A stretch of DNA of 64,000 nt, from assembly GCA_028285085.1 (NCBI GenBank), contig JANQQI010000065.1, positions 62,001-126,000 of the forward strand. The letters are read 5' to 3'. Shown piece after piece: positions 36,427 through 44,647 of the stretch. The DNA is from Saprospiraceae bacterium. Its GTDB lineage: Bacteria; Bacteroidota; Bacteroidia; Chitinophagales; Saprospiraceae. The notes under the pieces were generated by a model. It ran no database searches and was not told the origin of the DNA. It was given only the letters and a program-made list of their open reading frames with translations. The translations under genes were made by a program, and so were the position numbers. The first letter of the stretch is position 1. The number at the start of each line of letters is the position of its first letter.

Positions 36427-37500
36427 CTATTCCGTTTGATTTTCTAATTCAATTTCAACATCGGAAAGGGGATAAGCCACGCAGAGTAAAACCTGTTGCT
36501 TTGGCTTTGCCGCGAAGGTGCCTTCCTGGCTATACATCATCGCCTCACCCGATACACATTGTCCGGAGCAGGTGGTGCAAATGCCACTGCGGCAACTGTA
36601 AGGTAATTCCAGCCCCGCCCGCTCGGCGGCCCGCAGTACGGTTTCGCCTGGCTCCACGGAGAAACTGTAGCTTGCGCCGCGCCACTGGAGTTTCACCTGA
36701 GCGCGCGGGAATTTATCGGCTTCCGGGCGAGGTGATTCACGAATCACGAAAATTTCCCGCTTCACCTGCTCGTCCTGAAATCCCATAAAGCGGAGCGCCA
36801 TCACAGCTTTCAGGCGCAGCCCCCGAGGCCCACAGACAAAGCACTGCGCCTTGGTAATTGACCCCTCCAAGTATTTTCCAACTAAGTCTTCAACTAGCGC
36901 GTTACCCAACCTTGCCCGTCGTACGTCTACACTAGCAGGATACTGCTCTGTATCATCGGGATTGCTCAGTAAAATAATGGTTCGTAATCGATCCGGGAAT
37001 GCTGCTTGTAGCTGTGCCAGCTGTTCTCGGAAGATCAACTGTTGCCAGCTGCGCTCGGCTTGAATAAGAGTGACTTTGGTTTGCGAATGAAAATGGAGTG
37101 CAGCACGCATAAGGCCAAAAAGCGGCGTAATACCACTTCCACCGCCAATAAGAAAGATATCACCTCCGGTATTACTCGTATTTAAAGTAAATTGCCCCGC
37201 AGGTGGCAAACCATATAATACATCTCCAACCTGCACTTGTTCTGTCAAATAGTTTGATACGATACCGTTGACTTGTCGCTTGACCGTGATTTGCCAGTGC
37301 TTATCCAAGCCCGGTGTTGAACTAAGGGAGTACGAGCGGCGAATAGGCTTGGTACCTAAATGATCAAATACGAAGGTGATAAACTGTCCGGCACGGTAAT
37401 TCTGACTAGCTACACTTGGCTGAAATACCAAGCTAACCGTATTTGATGTTTCCTGTATCTTATCGAGGATACGATATGTAATCAATTCTTGTTTTGCCAC
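36427..37500 (-). CDS. PaaE-type ferredoxin/flavin reductase
   Basis: A 357-residue redox protein in three parts. The FAD-binding part has RRSYSLSSTP near residue 53. The NAD(P)-binding part has LIGGGSGITPLFGLM near 116. The C-terminal plant-type 2Fe-2S domain has CRSGICTTCSG near 300 and a last Cys in LLCVAYP. This is the layout of phenylacetyl-CoA epoxidase reductase and of similar oxygenase reductases, but no oxygenase gene is nearby. The start is a GTG that directly follows the stop of the upstream VOC gene (TAAGTG), so the two are translationally coupled. Confidence 0.87.
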   Translation of the reverse strand: MAKQELITYRILDKIQETSNTVSLVFQPSVASQNYRAGQFITFVFDHLGTKPIRRSYSLSSTPGLDKHWQITVKRQVNGIVSNYLTEQVQVGDVLYGLPPAGQFTLNTSNTGGDIFLIGGGSGITPLFGLMRAALHFHSQTKVTLIQAERSWQQLIFREQLAQLQAAFPDRLRTIILLSNPDDTEQYPASVDVRRARLGNALVEDLVGKYLEGSITKAQCFVCGPRGLRLKAVMALRFMGFQDEQVKREIFVIRESPRPEADKFPRAQVKLQWRGASYSFSVEPGETVLRAAERAGLELPYSCRSGICTTCSGQCVSGEAMMYSQEGTFAAKPKQQVLLCVAYPLSDVEIELENQTE

Positions 37501-37926
37501 TTAATGCGTTGTTTTACCGCCGGAGCTTTTTGTGAACACTTCATCGACCGGCTCCCAAAGCTCAATTTTATTCCCTTCAGGATCAAGCAAGTGAACAAAT
37601 TTGCCGTATTCGTAGGCGGTGATCTCATCGAGTACGGTCACCCCGTTAGCCTTCAGCTCCTCCACCAATGCCTCAATATTTTCTACTCGATAATTGATCA
37701 TAAAGCCTTTTTCGGAGGGCTCAAAGTAAGTTGATTTTTCCGACATCGTGCTCCATTGTAAATAATTGCGCTCTTCGGGACGATCTGTATTTCTAAATTC
37801 GAAAAGCGAACCGTACGGATCGGTCACCAGACCAAGATGTTCGGCATACCATGAACGTACGGCATCGGGATCTTTACACTTAAAGAAAATCCCTCCAATG
37901 CCTGTTACTTTTTTCTTTTCGGCCAT
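37501..37926 (-). CDS. VOC-family (glyoxalase-like) protein
   Basis: A 141-residue protein of the vicinal-oxygen-chelate fold. It has the two-module pattern: GIGGIFFKCKDPDAVRSWY at residue 9, and GKFVHLLDPEGNKIELWEP near residue 108, which holds the usual His and Glu metal-ligand positions. Family members include glyoxalase I, dioxygenases and resistance proteins. It directly precedes the reductase gene, sharing a TAAGTG junction. The substrate is unknown. Confidence 0.85.
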   Translation of the reverse strand: MAEKKKVTGIGGIFFKCKDPDAVRSWYAEHLGLVTDPYGSLFEFRNTDRPEERNYLQWSTMSEKSTYFEPSEKGFMINYRVENIEALVEELKANGVTVLDEITAYEYGKFVHLLDPEGNKIELWEPVDEVFTKSSGGKTTH

Positions 37927-37964
37927 GCTGTCAAGATTTAAAGCTTATGAAGTGCTCTAAAGAT

Positions 37965-38005
37965 AAAAAAGCAAACGCCATCTCCCTAGTGGAAAATGGC
38001 GTTTG
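37965..38005 (-). terminator. Terminator of rpoN
   Basis: CAAACGCCAT (37972-37981) pairs with ATGGCGTTTG (37996-38005). On the minus strand the stem is followed by a T-run (37965-37970). It lies 33 bases past the rpoN stop. Confidence 0.75.
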
Positions 38006-38037
38006 TTGAAAAGACTTTCATCCAAGTGGCGGCCAGC

Positions 38038-39564
38038 TTAGAGCTCTTTGCGTAATCGCGCCACCGGAATATTAAGTTGTTCACGATACTTCGCTACGGT
38101 GCGTCGAGCGATGTTATAGCCTTTATCGCGTAAAATATTTTTGAGTTTCTCGTCGGAAAAAGGTTTGCGCTTATTTTCATCCTCGATAATATCAGTGAGG
38201 ATCTTTTTCACTTCAAGTGTCGATACTTCTTCTCCACTATTCGTTTGGAGTGATTCAGAGAAGAAATCTTTCAGGCGTTTGGTGCCAAACTCCGTTTGTA
38301 CGAACTTACTATTGGCTACCCGCGAAATGGTTGAAATATCCAAGCCAGTGATATCTGCAATATCTTTCAGAATCATCGGACGCAGCTTCTTCTGGTCTCC
38401 CGTTCGGAAAAAATCATATTGATACTGCATAATGGAATACATGGTTTTGTACATCGTCTGCTGTCGCTGTCGGATAGCATCGATAAACCATTTAGCGGAG
38501 TCGATTTTTTGCTTGATAAACAAGATCGCCTCTTTTTCCTTTTTGACCGTTCGCTTACTCTTCTTATTGATTTGATAAGTCTTGAGCATATCTTTGTACT
38601 GCTCATTGATGCGCAAATCCGGAGCATTGCGGGAGTTGAGACTCAGATCCAGTTCACCGTCCCGATTTACAATCGTAAAATCCGGTACAATGTAGTGGAG
38701 AGTGCGTGAATTGCTACTATAGCCACTGGCCGGTTTAGGATTCAACTTCAAAATCTCATCAATCGCCTCTTTGAGTTGACGCTCGGAAATATTGAGGTAG
38801 CGTTGCAGCTTTTGGTAGTGCTTTTTTGAAAACTCGTTGAAATACTCGCGAATGATGCGTTGGGCCAAGCGAAGCGTCATCAACAATTCGTCATCCATGG
38901 TATCAATCTCGACATTCACGCGATTTTGCAATTGTAGCAATAAACATTCGCGTAAATCTCTTGAGCCAATCCCCGGGGGATCAAACTGCTGAATACGTTT
39001 GAGTAAACGCTCGACTTCTACCTCATTTGTGGAAACGTTCTGCGCAAACATCAAATCATCAATAATAGACTCTGGTTCCCGGCGTAGATAACCGTCATCG
39101 TCAATACTACCGATAATTTGTCGGGCAATGATTTCCTCACGTTCGTCGAGTTGCAACATGCCCAACTGGGTTTCCAGATATTCGTGAAAAGTATCTTCTA
39201 CCGCAATCGGAATGGTTTTCTCTTCTTCGTCGGCAGAATAGTTGTTCGCTTTCAGTTTGTAACTAATCGGATCATCCTCAATATATTCACTGAGATAATC
39301 ATCTAGTTCAAACTCGTCATCACGCGCTGGCGGTTCTTCTGCCGCTGCAGCTTCTTCGCCATATTCTTCGTCGGTACTACTATTACTACCAAACTCTAAT
39401 GAGTCTTCTGCTTCCTCGCCTTCGTCGAGAGCGGGATTAGCTTCCAGTTCCTCTTTAATGCGTTGCTCCAGAGTAGCCGTAGGAATCTGCAACAGTTTCA
39501 TGAGCTGAATCTGCTGAGGGGACAGCTTTTGGAGCATCTTTTGACTTAAACTCTGCTTAAGCAT
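38038..39564 (-). CDS. rpoN: RNA polymerase sigma-54 factor
   Basis: A 508-residue sigma-54. The N-terminal Gln/Leu-rich activator-interacting region is clear (MLKQSLSQKMLQKLSPQQIQ). An acidic linker occupies about 50-100. The core-binding domain contains DPPGIGSRDLRECLLLQL near residue 200. The C-terminal DNA-binding part ends with the RpoN box ARRTVAKYRE near residue 490, which reads the -24 element. Sigma-54 needs AAA+ activators; none is in the window. It is followed by a terminator and is expressed alone. Confidence 0.96.
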   Translation of the reverse strand: MLKQSLSQKMLQKLSPQQIQLMKLLQIPTATLEQRIKEELEANPALDEGEEAEDSLEFGSNSSTDEEYGEEAAAAEEPPARDDEFELDDYLSEYIEDDPISYKLKANNYSADEEEKTIPIAVEDTFHEYLETQLGMLQLDEREEIIARQIIGSIDDDGYLRREPESIIDDLMFAQNVSTNEVEVERLLKRIQQFDPPGIGSRDLRECLLLQLQNRVNVEIDTMDDELLMTLRLAQRIIREYFNEFSKKHYQKLQRYLNISERQLKEAIDEILKLNPKPASGYSSNSRTLHYIVPDFTIVNRDGELDLSLNSRNAPDLRINEQYKDMLKTYQINKKSKRTVKKEKEAILFIKQKIDSAKWFIDAIRQRQQTMYKTMYSIMQYQYDFFRTGDQKKLRPMILKDIADITGLDISTISRVANSKFVQTEFGTKRLKDFFSESLQTNSGEEVSTLEVKKILTDIIEDENKRKPFSDEKLKNILRDKGYNIARRTVAKYREQLNIPVARLRKEL

Positions 39565-39996
39565 CGGATTTAGTTATTGGGTTTTCTCGTTCGAAAAAAG
39601 GATTTCAACAGCAGGCTTCTATCTATAGAAACCAACCAAACGCATGTAAGTTTTAAGAGACCAAAAAGCTGACGACCTACTGGTCATCTCGCTAGGGAAA
39701 GGGTATTAGCGATTCGAATTTCCTTCGACAATATAAATCATTTTTTATAATGTGTCCAGTTTTGAGCGGACTTTCTATCAAAAAACATGCCAAATGCAGC
39801 AACGACAAGGGTTTTCACTTATTGCTTTTTTATATGTGTCCAGTTAAGGGATACCGATTTTTTAAAAAAATGTTGCAATTTTATTAGCTCACTTTACGAT
39901 TATATTGTATGATGTTGTTTTAAACTCGATAAAACCCGAAACGTTTTATACTCATAACATCACCTCTAAACCCTTTGTCAAGAAATCCAACCTATT
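39565..39996. other. Intergenic region with a repeated IS-like motif
   Basis: The divergent promoters of rpoN and the M24 peptidase lie here. The 11-mer TGTGTCCAGTT occurs twice as a direct repeat (39751-39761 and 39835-39845). No gene is seen. Confidence 0.5.
39751..39845. repeat. Direct repeat TGTGTCCAGTT, two copies 84 bases apart
   Basis: Exact copies at 39751-39761 and 39835-39845, both preceded by an AT-rich run ending in TAA or TATA. The motif resembles insertion-sequence ends, but no transposase fragment is visible between them. Confidence 0.45.
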
Positions 39997-41808
39997 ATGA
40001 TGTCAGTCATTGATCAACGAATCGAAGCCCTCCGGGCCCAAATGAAAACCCACCAATTAGCGGCCTATATTATCCCCAGCAGTGACCCTCACCAAAGTGA
40101 GTACGTCGCTCCCCATTGGCAAGCTCGTCGCTGGATATCAGGTTTCACTGGTTCTGCCGGTTTGGTGATTATCACCGATCAACATGCCGGACTGTGGACC
40201 GACTCCCGCTATTTTATTCAGGCCGAGCAAGAATTGCAAGATTCACAGATGGTCTTACATAAGCAAAAAGTACCACATGCCCCGCCAATTCTCCCCTGGT
40301 TGAGAGATCATCTACCTACAGGTGCACGGGTAGGCTGCGATGGTCACCTGATGTCGACTCGGCAAATAGAACGCCTGCAAAATGGTCTGGCCCAGAAAGA
40401 TATCATCCTCGATTACCAACTTGATCTGCTCGACGCCATCTGGGACGATCGCCCGGAGTTGCCAACAGATCAGATTTTTGATCTCCCTGTAACATTTACT
40501 GGCAAAAGCCGCGAAGAAAAATTGGCCGAAATTCGAGCCGTGATGCAGGAGAAGGATGTAGATTATCACTTGGTTACCACGCTGGATGATATTGCTTGGA
40601 TACTCAACATCAGAGGTTCAGATATTGAATGTAATCCAGTATCTATTGCCTATTTACTCATTGGCCAGCAAGATGCTCAGCTCTTTATCAATGAACAAAA
40701 AATTCCGGCAGCACTCCAGAAGGCATTCCAGGAAGCACAGGTGATCTGCTTGCCCTACGATCAAATCAATGAGGCATTAGCTCAATTACAAAATGTCACT
40801 ATTTATCTCGATCCAGCAACTACCAATGTTAAGCTTTACGATGCCCTCAATCATATTGCAATTAGTACGGGCAGCACCATTTCCCAAGCCATGAAAGCGA
40901 TCAAGAACGACACTGAAGTGCGTCACATACGTCAGGCCATGGAGAAAGACGGTGTGGCCTTGGTCAAGCTATTCCGATGGCTGGAAGCGACGCTTCCAGA
41001 ACGCAAGGTGCCAGAAACTGAAGTGGCTGAGCAACTCATCGAATTTCGACGCGCTCAGGGCGACTACCATGGAGAAAGTTTCGCCGCCATCGTAGGTTAT
41101 AAAAGTAATGGCGCTATTGTCCATTACCGCGCGATGCCGGATAATTGCGCTGAAATCGAAAATAATGGTATCCTCCTTCTCGACTCCGGCGGACAATATA
41201 CCAACGGAACAACCGATATTACACGAACAATTGCGCTCAGTCCACCCACTTCCGAGCAAAAGCGCAATTATACCCTGGTACTGAAAGGGCATATTGGGCT
41301 GGCGCGTCTACAATTTCCTTATGGTACAAGAGGCAATCAAATGGAAATCCTGGCACGACAACATCTGTGGCAACACGGGTTAAACTACGGGCATGGCACC
41401 GGACACGGTGTTGGTTTTTTCCTCAATGTTCACGAAGGTCCCCAAGCTCTGGGTACAGGAGCTACGGCAAAAGCCGCTACCGTATTCGAAGCCGGTATGC
41501 TGACGTCCAACGAACCAGGCTATTACGAGCCCGGTGCCTACGGTATTCGAATCGAAAACTTGATTTTAGCAGTGGAAAGCCAGGAAACGAATTATGGCCA
41601 ATTCTTGAAGTTTGAAACGCTAACGCTATTCCCAATCGATCAGCAACTCATCGATACCACCTTACTCTCAGAAGAAGAAAAGCAATGGCTCGATGACTAT
41701 CACGAAGAGGTTTACCAGCGATTAGCGCCATATTTAAATCAAGAAGAACAAGCTTGGCTCTCTAAGCAGTGTCGCGCTTTACTTCCTAAAACCGGTTCTG
41801 CAATTTGA
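39997..41808 (+). CDS. Aminopeptidase P family protein (M24B)
   Basis: A 603-residue three-domain Xaa-Pro aminopeptidase of the long type. Two N-terminal creatinase-like domains (SDPHQSEYVAPHW, GFTGSAGLVI near residue 50) precede the catalytic pita-bread domain. The metal ligands are visible: Asp in LLLDSGGQY, Asp in TTDITRT, His in HGTGHGVGFF near residue 468, Glu in SNEPGYYEPG and Glu in GIRIENL. The family removes N-terminal residues ahead of proline with Mn or Zn. Its stop overlaps the start of the next gene (TGATG). Confidence 0.93.
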   Translation: MMSVIDQRIEALRAQMKTHQLAAYIIPSSDPHQSEYVAPHWQARRWISGFTGSAGLVIITDQHAGLWTDSRYFIQAEQELQDSQMVLHKQKVPHAPPILPWLRDHLPTGARVGCDGHLMSTRQIERLQNGLAQKDIILDYQLDLLDAIWDDRPELPTDQIFDLPVTFTGKSREEKLAEIRAVMQEKDVDYHLVTTLDDIAWILNIRGSDIECNPVSIAYLLIGQQDAQLFINEQKIPAALQKAFQEAQVICLPYDQINEALAQLQNVTIYLDPATTNVKLYDALNHIAISTGSTISQAMKAIKNDTEVRHIRQAMEKDGVALVKLFRWLEATLPERKVPETEVAEQLIEFRRAQGDYHGESFAAIVGYKSNGAIVHYRAMPDNCAEIENNGILLLDSGGQYTNGTTDITRTIALSPPTSEQKRNYTLVLKGHIGLARLQFPYGTRGNQMEILARQHLWQHGLNYGHGTGHGVGFFLNVHEGPQALGTGATAKAATVFEAGMLTSNEPGYYEPGAYGIRIENLILAVESQETNYGQFLKFETLTLFPIDQQLIDTTLLSEEEKQWLDDYHEEVYQRLAPYLNQEEQAWLSKQCRALLPKTGSAI

Positions 41809-42131
41809 TGAATGTGCTCTTTGTCTGCAGCCGCAATCAATGGCGCAGCAGAACGGCTGAATCTATTTTCAAAAACGATGACCGTTTTCAGGTGAGGTCG
41901 GCGGGCACAGCACGTACTGCTCGTATCCGCCTCTCCTCGACTTTAATCGATTGGGCTGATCATATCTTGGTGATGGAAGATCAGCATCTCAAGTTTATTC
42001 GAGAACAATTCAGAGATCAGCTCCCCGGGAAGCAATTATTCAATCTGGATATCCCCGATGATTATCAGTATCTCGACGGGGAATTGATTGAAGTGCTCCA
42101 GCAAACTGTAGATTACTTATTTCCGAGATAG
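41808..42131 (+). CDS. Small predicted protein tyrosine phosphatase (COG4551-like)
   Basis: A 107-residue protein. The phosphatase loop C-x5-R is present near the N-terminus (CSRNQWRS, Cys7 to Arg13), and a TLIDWADHILVMEDQH segment follows, as in low-molecular-weight phosphatases. It is shorter than the usual 150-residue arsenate-reductase/LMW-PTP fold. The ATG overlaps the stop of the M24 peptidase gene (TGATG), so translation is coupled. Activity and substrate are inferred from the motif only. Confidence 0.8.
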   Translation: MNVLFVCSRNQWRSRTAESIFKNDDRFQVRSAGTARTARIRLSSTLIDWADHILVMEDQHLKFIREQFRDQLPGKQLFNLDIPDDYQYLDGELIEVLQQTVDYLFPR

Positions 42132-42156
42132 GTTCCTACGCAACTGACAATAGCGA

Positions 42157-43215
42157 CTATCTTAAGAAAAAACCTTTCGGGAAAGGATCGCGAGGGTCTA
42201 GCACAAATTCATGCTGGCCAGTGATACTCGCCTGGCCTTCGACAATTGGAATGACCGCTTCGTAGGGACCATACTGCGTCGTTTTTAAAATTGAAGCTCG
42301 AAATCGGCTACCGATCAAACTTTCGATTTCCATTTCTTCTCCGAGTCCCAATTCTTTCCGTTTCCAGTGAATTGGCATGCGCCCGGATACCCCCGAGCCC
42401 GTAGGGCATCGATCTACTTCACCGTCGGCAAAAATGCACACATTACGGCTATCCACACCGTCTGAGACTGGACTGCCTATAAAGATGGTTCCATACAAAA
42501 AGCTGAGATCGGCTTCGAAAGGATGCTCGATGGACGTGTCGCTATTCATGACAGCTCGTTTGATGGCCATCCCTGTCTCAATTAAACGAGTATAGTTGGC
42601 AGGTACTAATTCCAAACCTAATAGGGCTGCCTGCACATAAGCATAATATGCCCCACCATATGCCAAATCATAACGTACGATTCCTAAGCCGGGCACTTCC
42701 ACTTCAGCATCAAGTGCAAGAACGAAAGAAGGAACGCCGTGAAACGTCACTTTTTGCACCTCTCCGTTGGTGACCTGAACGAAGGCCTTAATCCGCCCAC
42801 AGGGCGCATCGATGAGCAAGGTGGTGATCGGTTCTGTCGTCCTTTTCCATCCCAGCTCCACCGCCAAAGTCGCAATAGCAATAATGGCGTGGCCACACAT
42901 CGTACTATAACCTTCATTGTGTAAAAAGACGATACCAAAATCGCCGTCCTCAGTATTCGGCGGGCACAGTACACAGCCGTACATGTCTGCGTGGCCGCGG
43001 GGTTCAAACATCAGCAACTGACGCAGGTGATCATGTTTTTCTTGGAGCAATCGCCGATAAGCTAGCACACCGCTGCCTTCCGGCTCAGGAAATCCACTTA
43101 GAATGACGCGCAACGGCTCACCCCCGGTATGCATATCAATGGTTTGATACCGTTGCCATTTTTTTGGCAATTGTCCAAACTCCGTCTTCAAAATGCGCTG
43201 ATATACCTCACTCAT
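42157..43215 (-). CDS. Proline racemase family; likely trans-3-hydroxy-L-proline dehydratase
   Basis: A 352-residue member of the proline racemase fold. The first catalytic Cys is in TMCGHAI near residue 107. In racemases the second catalytic residue is the Cys of a CGTGT motif; here the site reads RCPTGSGVSGR with Thr in that position. Cys/Thr is the pair known for trans-3-hydroxy-L-proline dehydratases, which release water from collagen-derived hydroxyproline. The substrate is inferred from that pair. It stands alone and converges with the phosphatase gene. Confidence 0.85.
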   Translation of the reverse strand: MSEVYQRILKTEFGQLPKKWQRYQTIDMHTGGEPLRVILSGFPEPEGSGVLAYRRLLQEKHDHLRQLLMFEPRGHADMYGCVLCPPNTEDGDFGIVFLHNEGYSTMCGHAIIAIATLAVELGWKRTTEPITTLLIDAPCGRIKAFVQVTNGEVQKVTFHGVPSFVLALDAEVEVPGLGIVRYDLAYGGAYYAYVQAALLGLELVPANYTRLIETGMAIKRAVMNSDTSIEHPFEADLSFLYGTIFIGSPVSDGVDSRNVCIFADGEVDRCPTGSGVSGRMPIHWKRKELGLGEEMEIESLIGSRFRASILKTTQYGPYEAVIPIVEGQASITGQHEFVLDPRDPFPKGFFLR

Positions 43216-43306
43216 CCGATCAGTTTTTGATTATCCCTTTTGATCTTATGGTAATTTTCATTTTCTTTGCAGATCATAAGCAATATGATAAATAAAAATC
43301 AAAAAA

Positions 43307-43432
43307 ATGGCTGATCAAATCTCAAATTCAGGAAAAAAAGGCTATTGCATGCTCTACATTTTCCTATTCTTCTTTTTCGTCATTGTCACTTGTATATACC
43401 TCTACAAATCTAACGGTGCAGGCTTAAACTAA
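43307..43432 (+). CDS. 41-residue single-pass membrane protein
   Basis: A small frame from ATG 43307 to TAA 43432. The N-terminus is polar (MADQISNSGKKGYC), followed by one long aromatic transmembrane helix (about residues 15-33) and a short polar tail (YKSNGAGLN). The sharp switch between polar and hydrophobic parts, and a strong hairpin 50 bases downstream, argue for a real gene. No family is recognised. Confidence 0.5.
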   Translation: MADQISNSGKKGYCMLYIFLFFFFVIVTCIYLYKSNGAGLN

Positions 43433-43482
43433 GCCCTTTTTTAAGTCACTACCAATCTAGATTTAATAAATCTCCGGAAAAC

Positions 43483-43517
43483 AACGGGGCCACTTCGATG
43501 ATCGAAGTGGCCCCGTT
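43483..43517. terminator. Perfect 17-bp palindrome, bidirectional terminator
   Basis: Left arm 43483-43499 (AACGGGGCCACTTCGAT) and right arm 43501-43517 pair without mismatch around one central base. It sits between the converging small membrane gene and the OmpA-family gene, so it can end both. Confidence 0.75.
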
Positions 43518-43542
43518 TGTGTTTGTGATTAACTAGCCTCAA

Positions 43543-44331
43543 TTAAGGCTTCACAGAGTAGATATCGCTCAGGTTAGGAACAACCACAAACTCAACACGG
43601 CGGTTCTTAGCACGTGCATCAGATGAGCTAGGATCATCAGTAGCAACAGGAGCGTGCTCACCACGACCAACTGCAGACAATTGGTTAGGGTTAGCGCCTT
43701 TACGGAGCAACATGTTAACTACATTCATAGCGCGATTCAAGCTTAGGTTCCAGTTGTTACCGTTACCTTCTACGAATTTGGCGTTGTCGGTGTGACCTTC
43801 AACCTGAATGTTCAATCCTGGATTGTTTTGCAGGACTTCAGCCAAGCTCGTCAAAGCATCGCGGTATTTACGCTGAACGCGAGTAGACCCGCTACGGAAC
43901 ATCACAGGATCATCCATAATGATGTAGAGGCGATTGTCACGCTGCTCAACTTTCAAACCTGTTCCTTCGTAAGAAGCGAACATAGTTTTGATACCTTTTT
44001 CGTAAGCAACAACTTGTGCTTCTTTTTCGCTAAGCATTGTTTTAGCTTCGCTCGCCTCGCGAGTCTTAGCATCCAAGTTCTGCTTAGTAGAGCTCAATTC
44101 AGTATTGAGCTTAGAATTTTCAGATTCCAAGTTTGTCTTTGCTTCTTCCAATTCAGAATTAGCAGTTTCCAAATCTTGAACTTTCTTTTGGGTCTCGGCT
44201 AAGGTAGCAGCGATACCTTCCTTATCGTTCATTAATTCTGTGAATTTCTTTTTAGATACACAGGAAGAGAACGTAAGTGCGAGCGCGGCTAGCAATATCA
44301 GGCCGTTAACTGATTTTCTCATGTTCTTCAT
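43543..44331 (-). CDS. OmpA-family lipoprotein with coiled coil
   Basis: A 262-residue lipoprotein. The signal peptide ends in lipobox TFSSC near residue 24. Residues about 35-115 are a heptad-rich coiled coil (KKVQDLETANSELEEAKTN). The C-terminal OmpA domain (about 145-250) carries the peptidoglycan-binding pattern: VEGHTDNAKF, then LSLNRAMNVVNML and NRRVEFVV. It probably links the outer membrane to peptidoglycan. I start at ATG 44331, because the frame upstream to 44364 begins with a TTG and spoils the signal peptide. Confidence 0.88.
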   Translation of the reverse strand: MKNMRKSVNGLILLAALALTFSSCVSKKKFTELMNDKEGIAATLAETQKKVQDLETANSELEEAKTNLESENSKLNTELSSTKQNLDAKTREASEAKTMLSEKEAQVVAYEKGIKTMFASYEGTGLKVEQRDNRLYIIMDDPVMFRSGSTRVQRKYRDALTSLAEVLQNNPGLNIQVEGHTDNAKFVEGNGNNWNLSLNRAMNVVNMLLRKGANPNQLSAVGRGEHAPVATDDPSSSDARAKNRRVEFVVVPNLSDIYSVKP

Positions 44332-44647
44332 TTTTGATTTAATTACCGGAAATTGTTTTCTCAATCAATTTAGGAAGGCAAAAATAGAGAATCCCCAAGA
44401 AAATTTTTAGTATTTTTAGTAATAGATATTTTACTCATAAGATTACGTAACCATATATTTTACTGGGAATTCCCATATTTTATGATAATACGTTAATTAT
44501 TTACAACCTCAACCTCCCCCAGGTGTTTGTGGGTAAAAATCATTTTTCAAACATCCCTTAATCAGTAAGTACACCATCTGGCACCACATTGAATGAGTAG
44601 AATGTATTAAAAGGGTGTCTGCTGAAAGGGTATAAAATACAATAAGC
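44332..44647. other. Divergent promoter region
   Basis: AT-rich spacer between the OmpA-family lipoprotein and the GAF-domain gene. No gene, repeat or strong hairpin seen. Confidence 0.4.
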
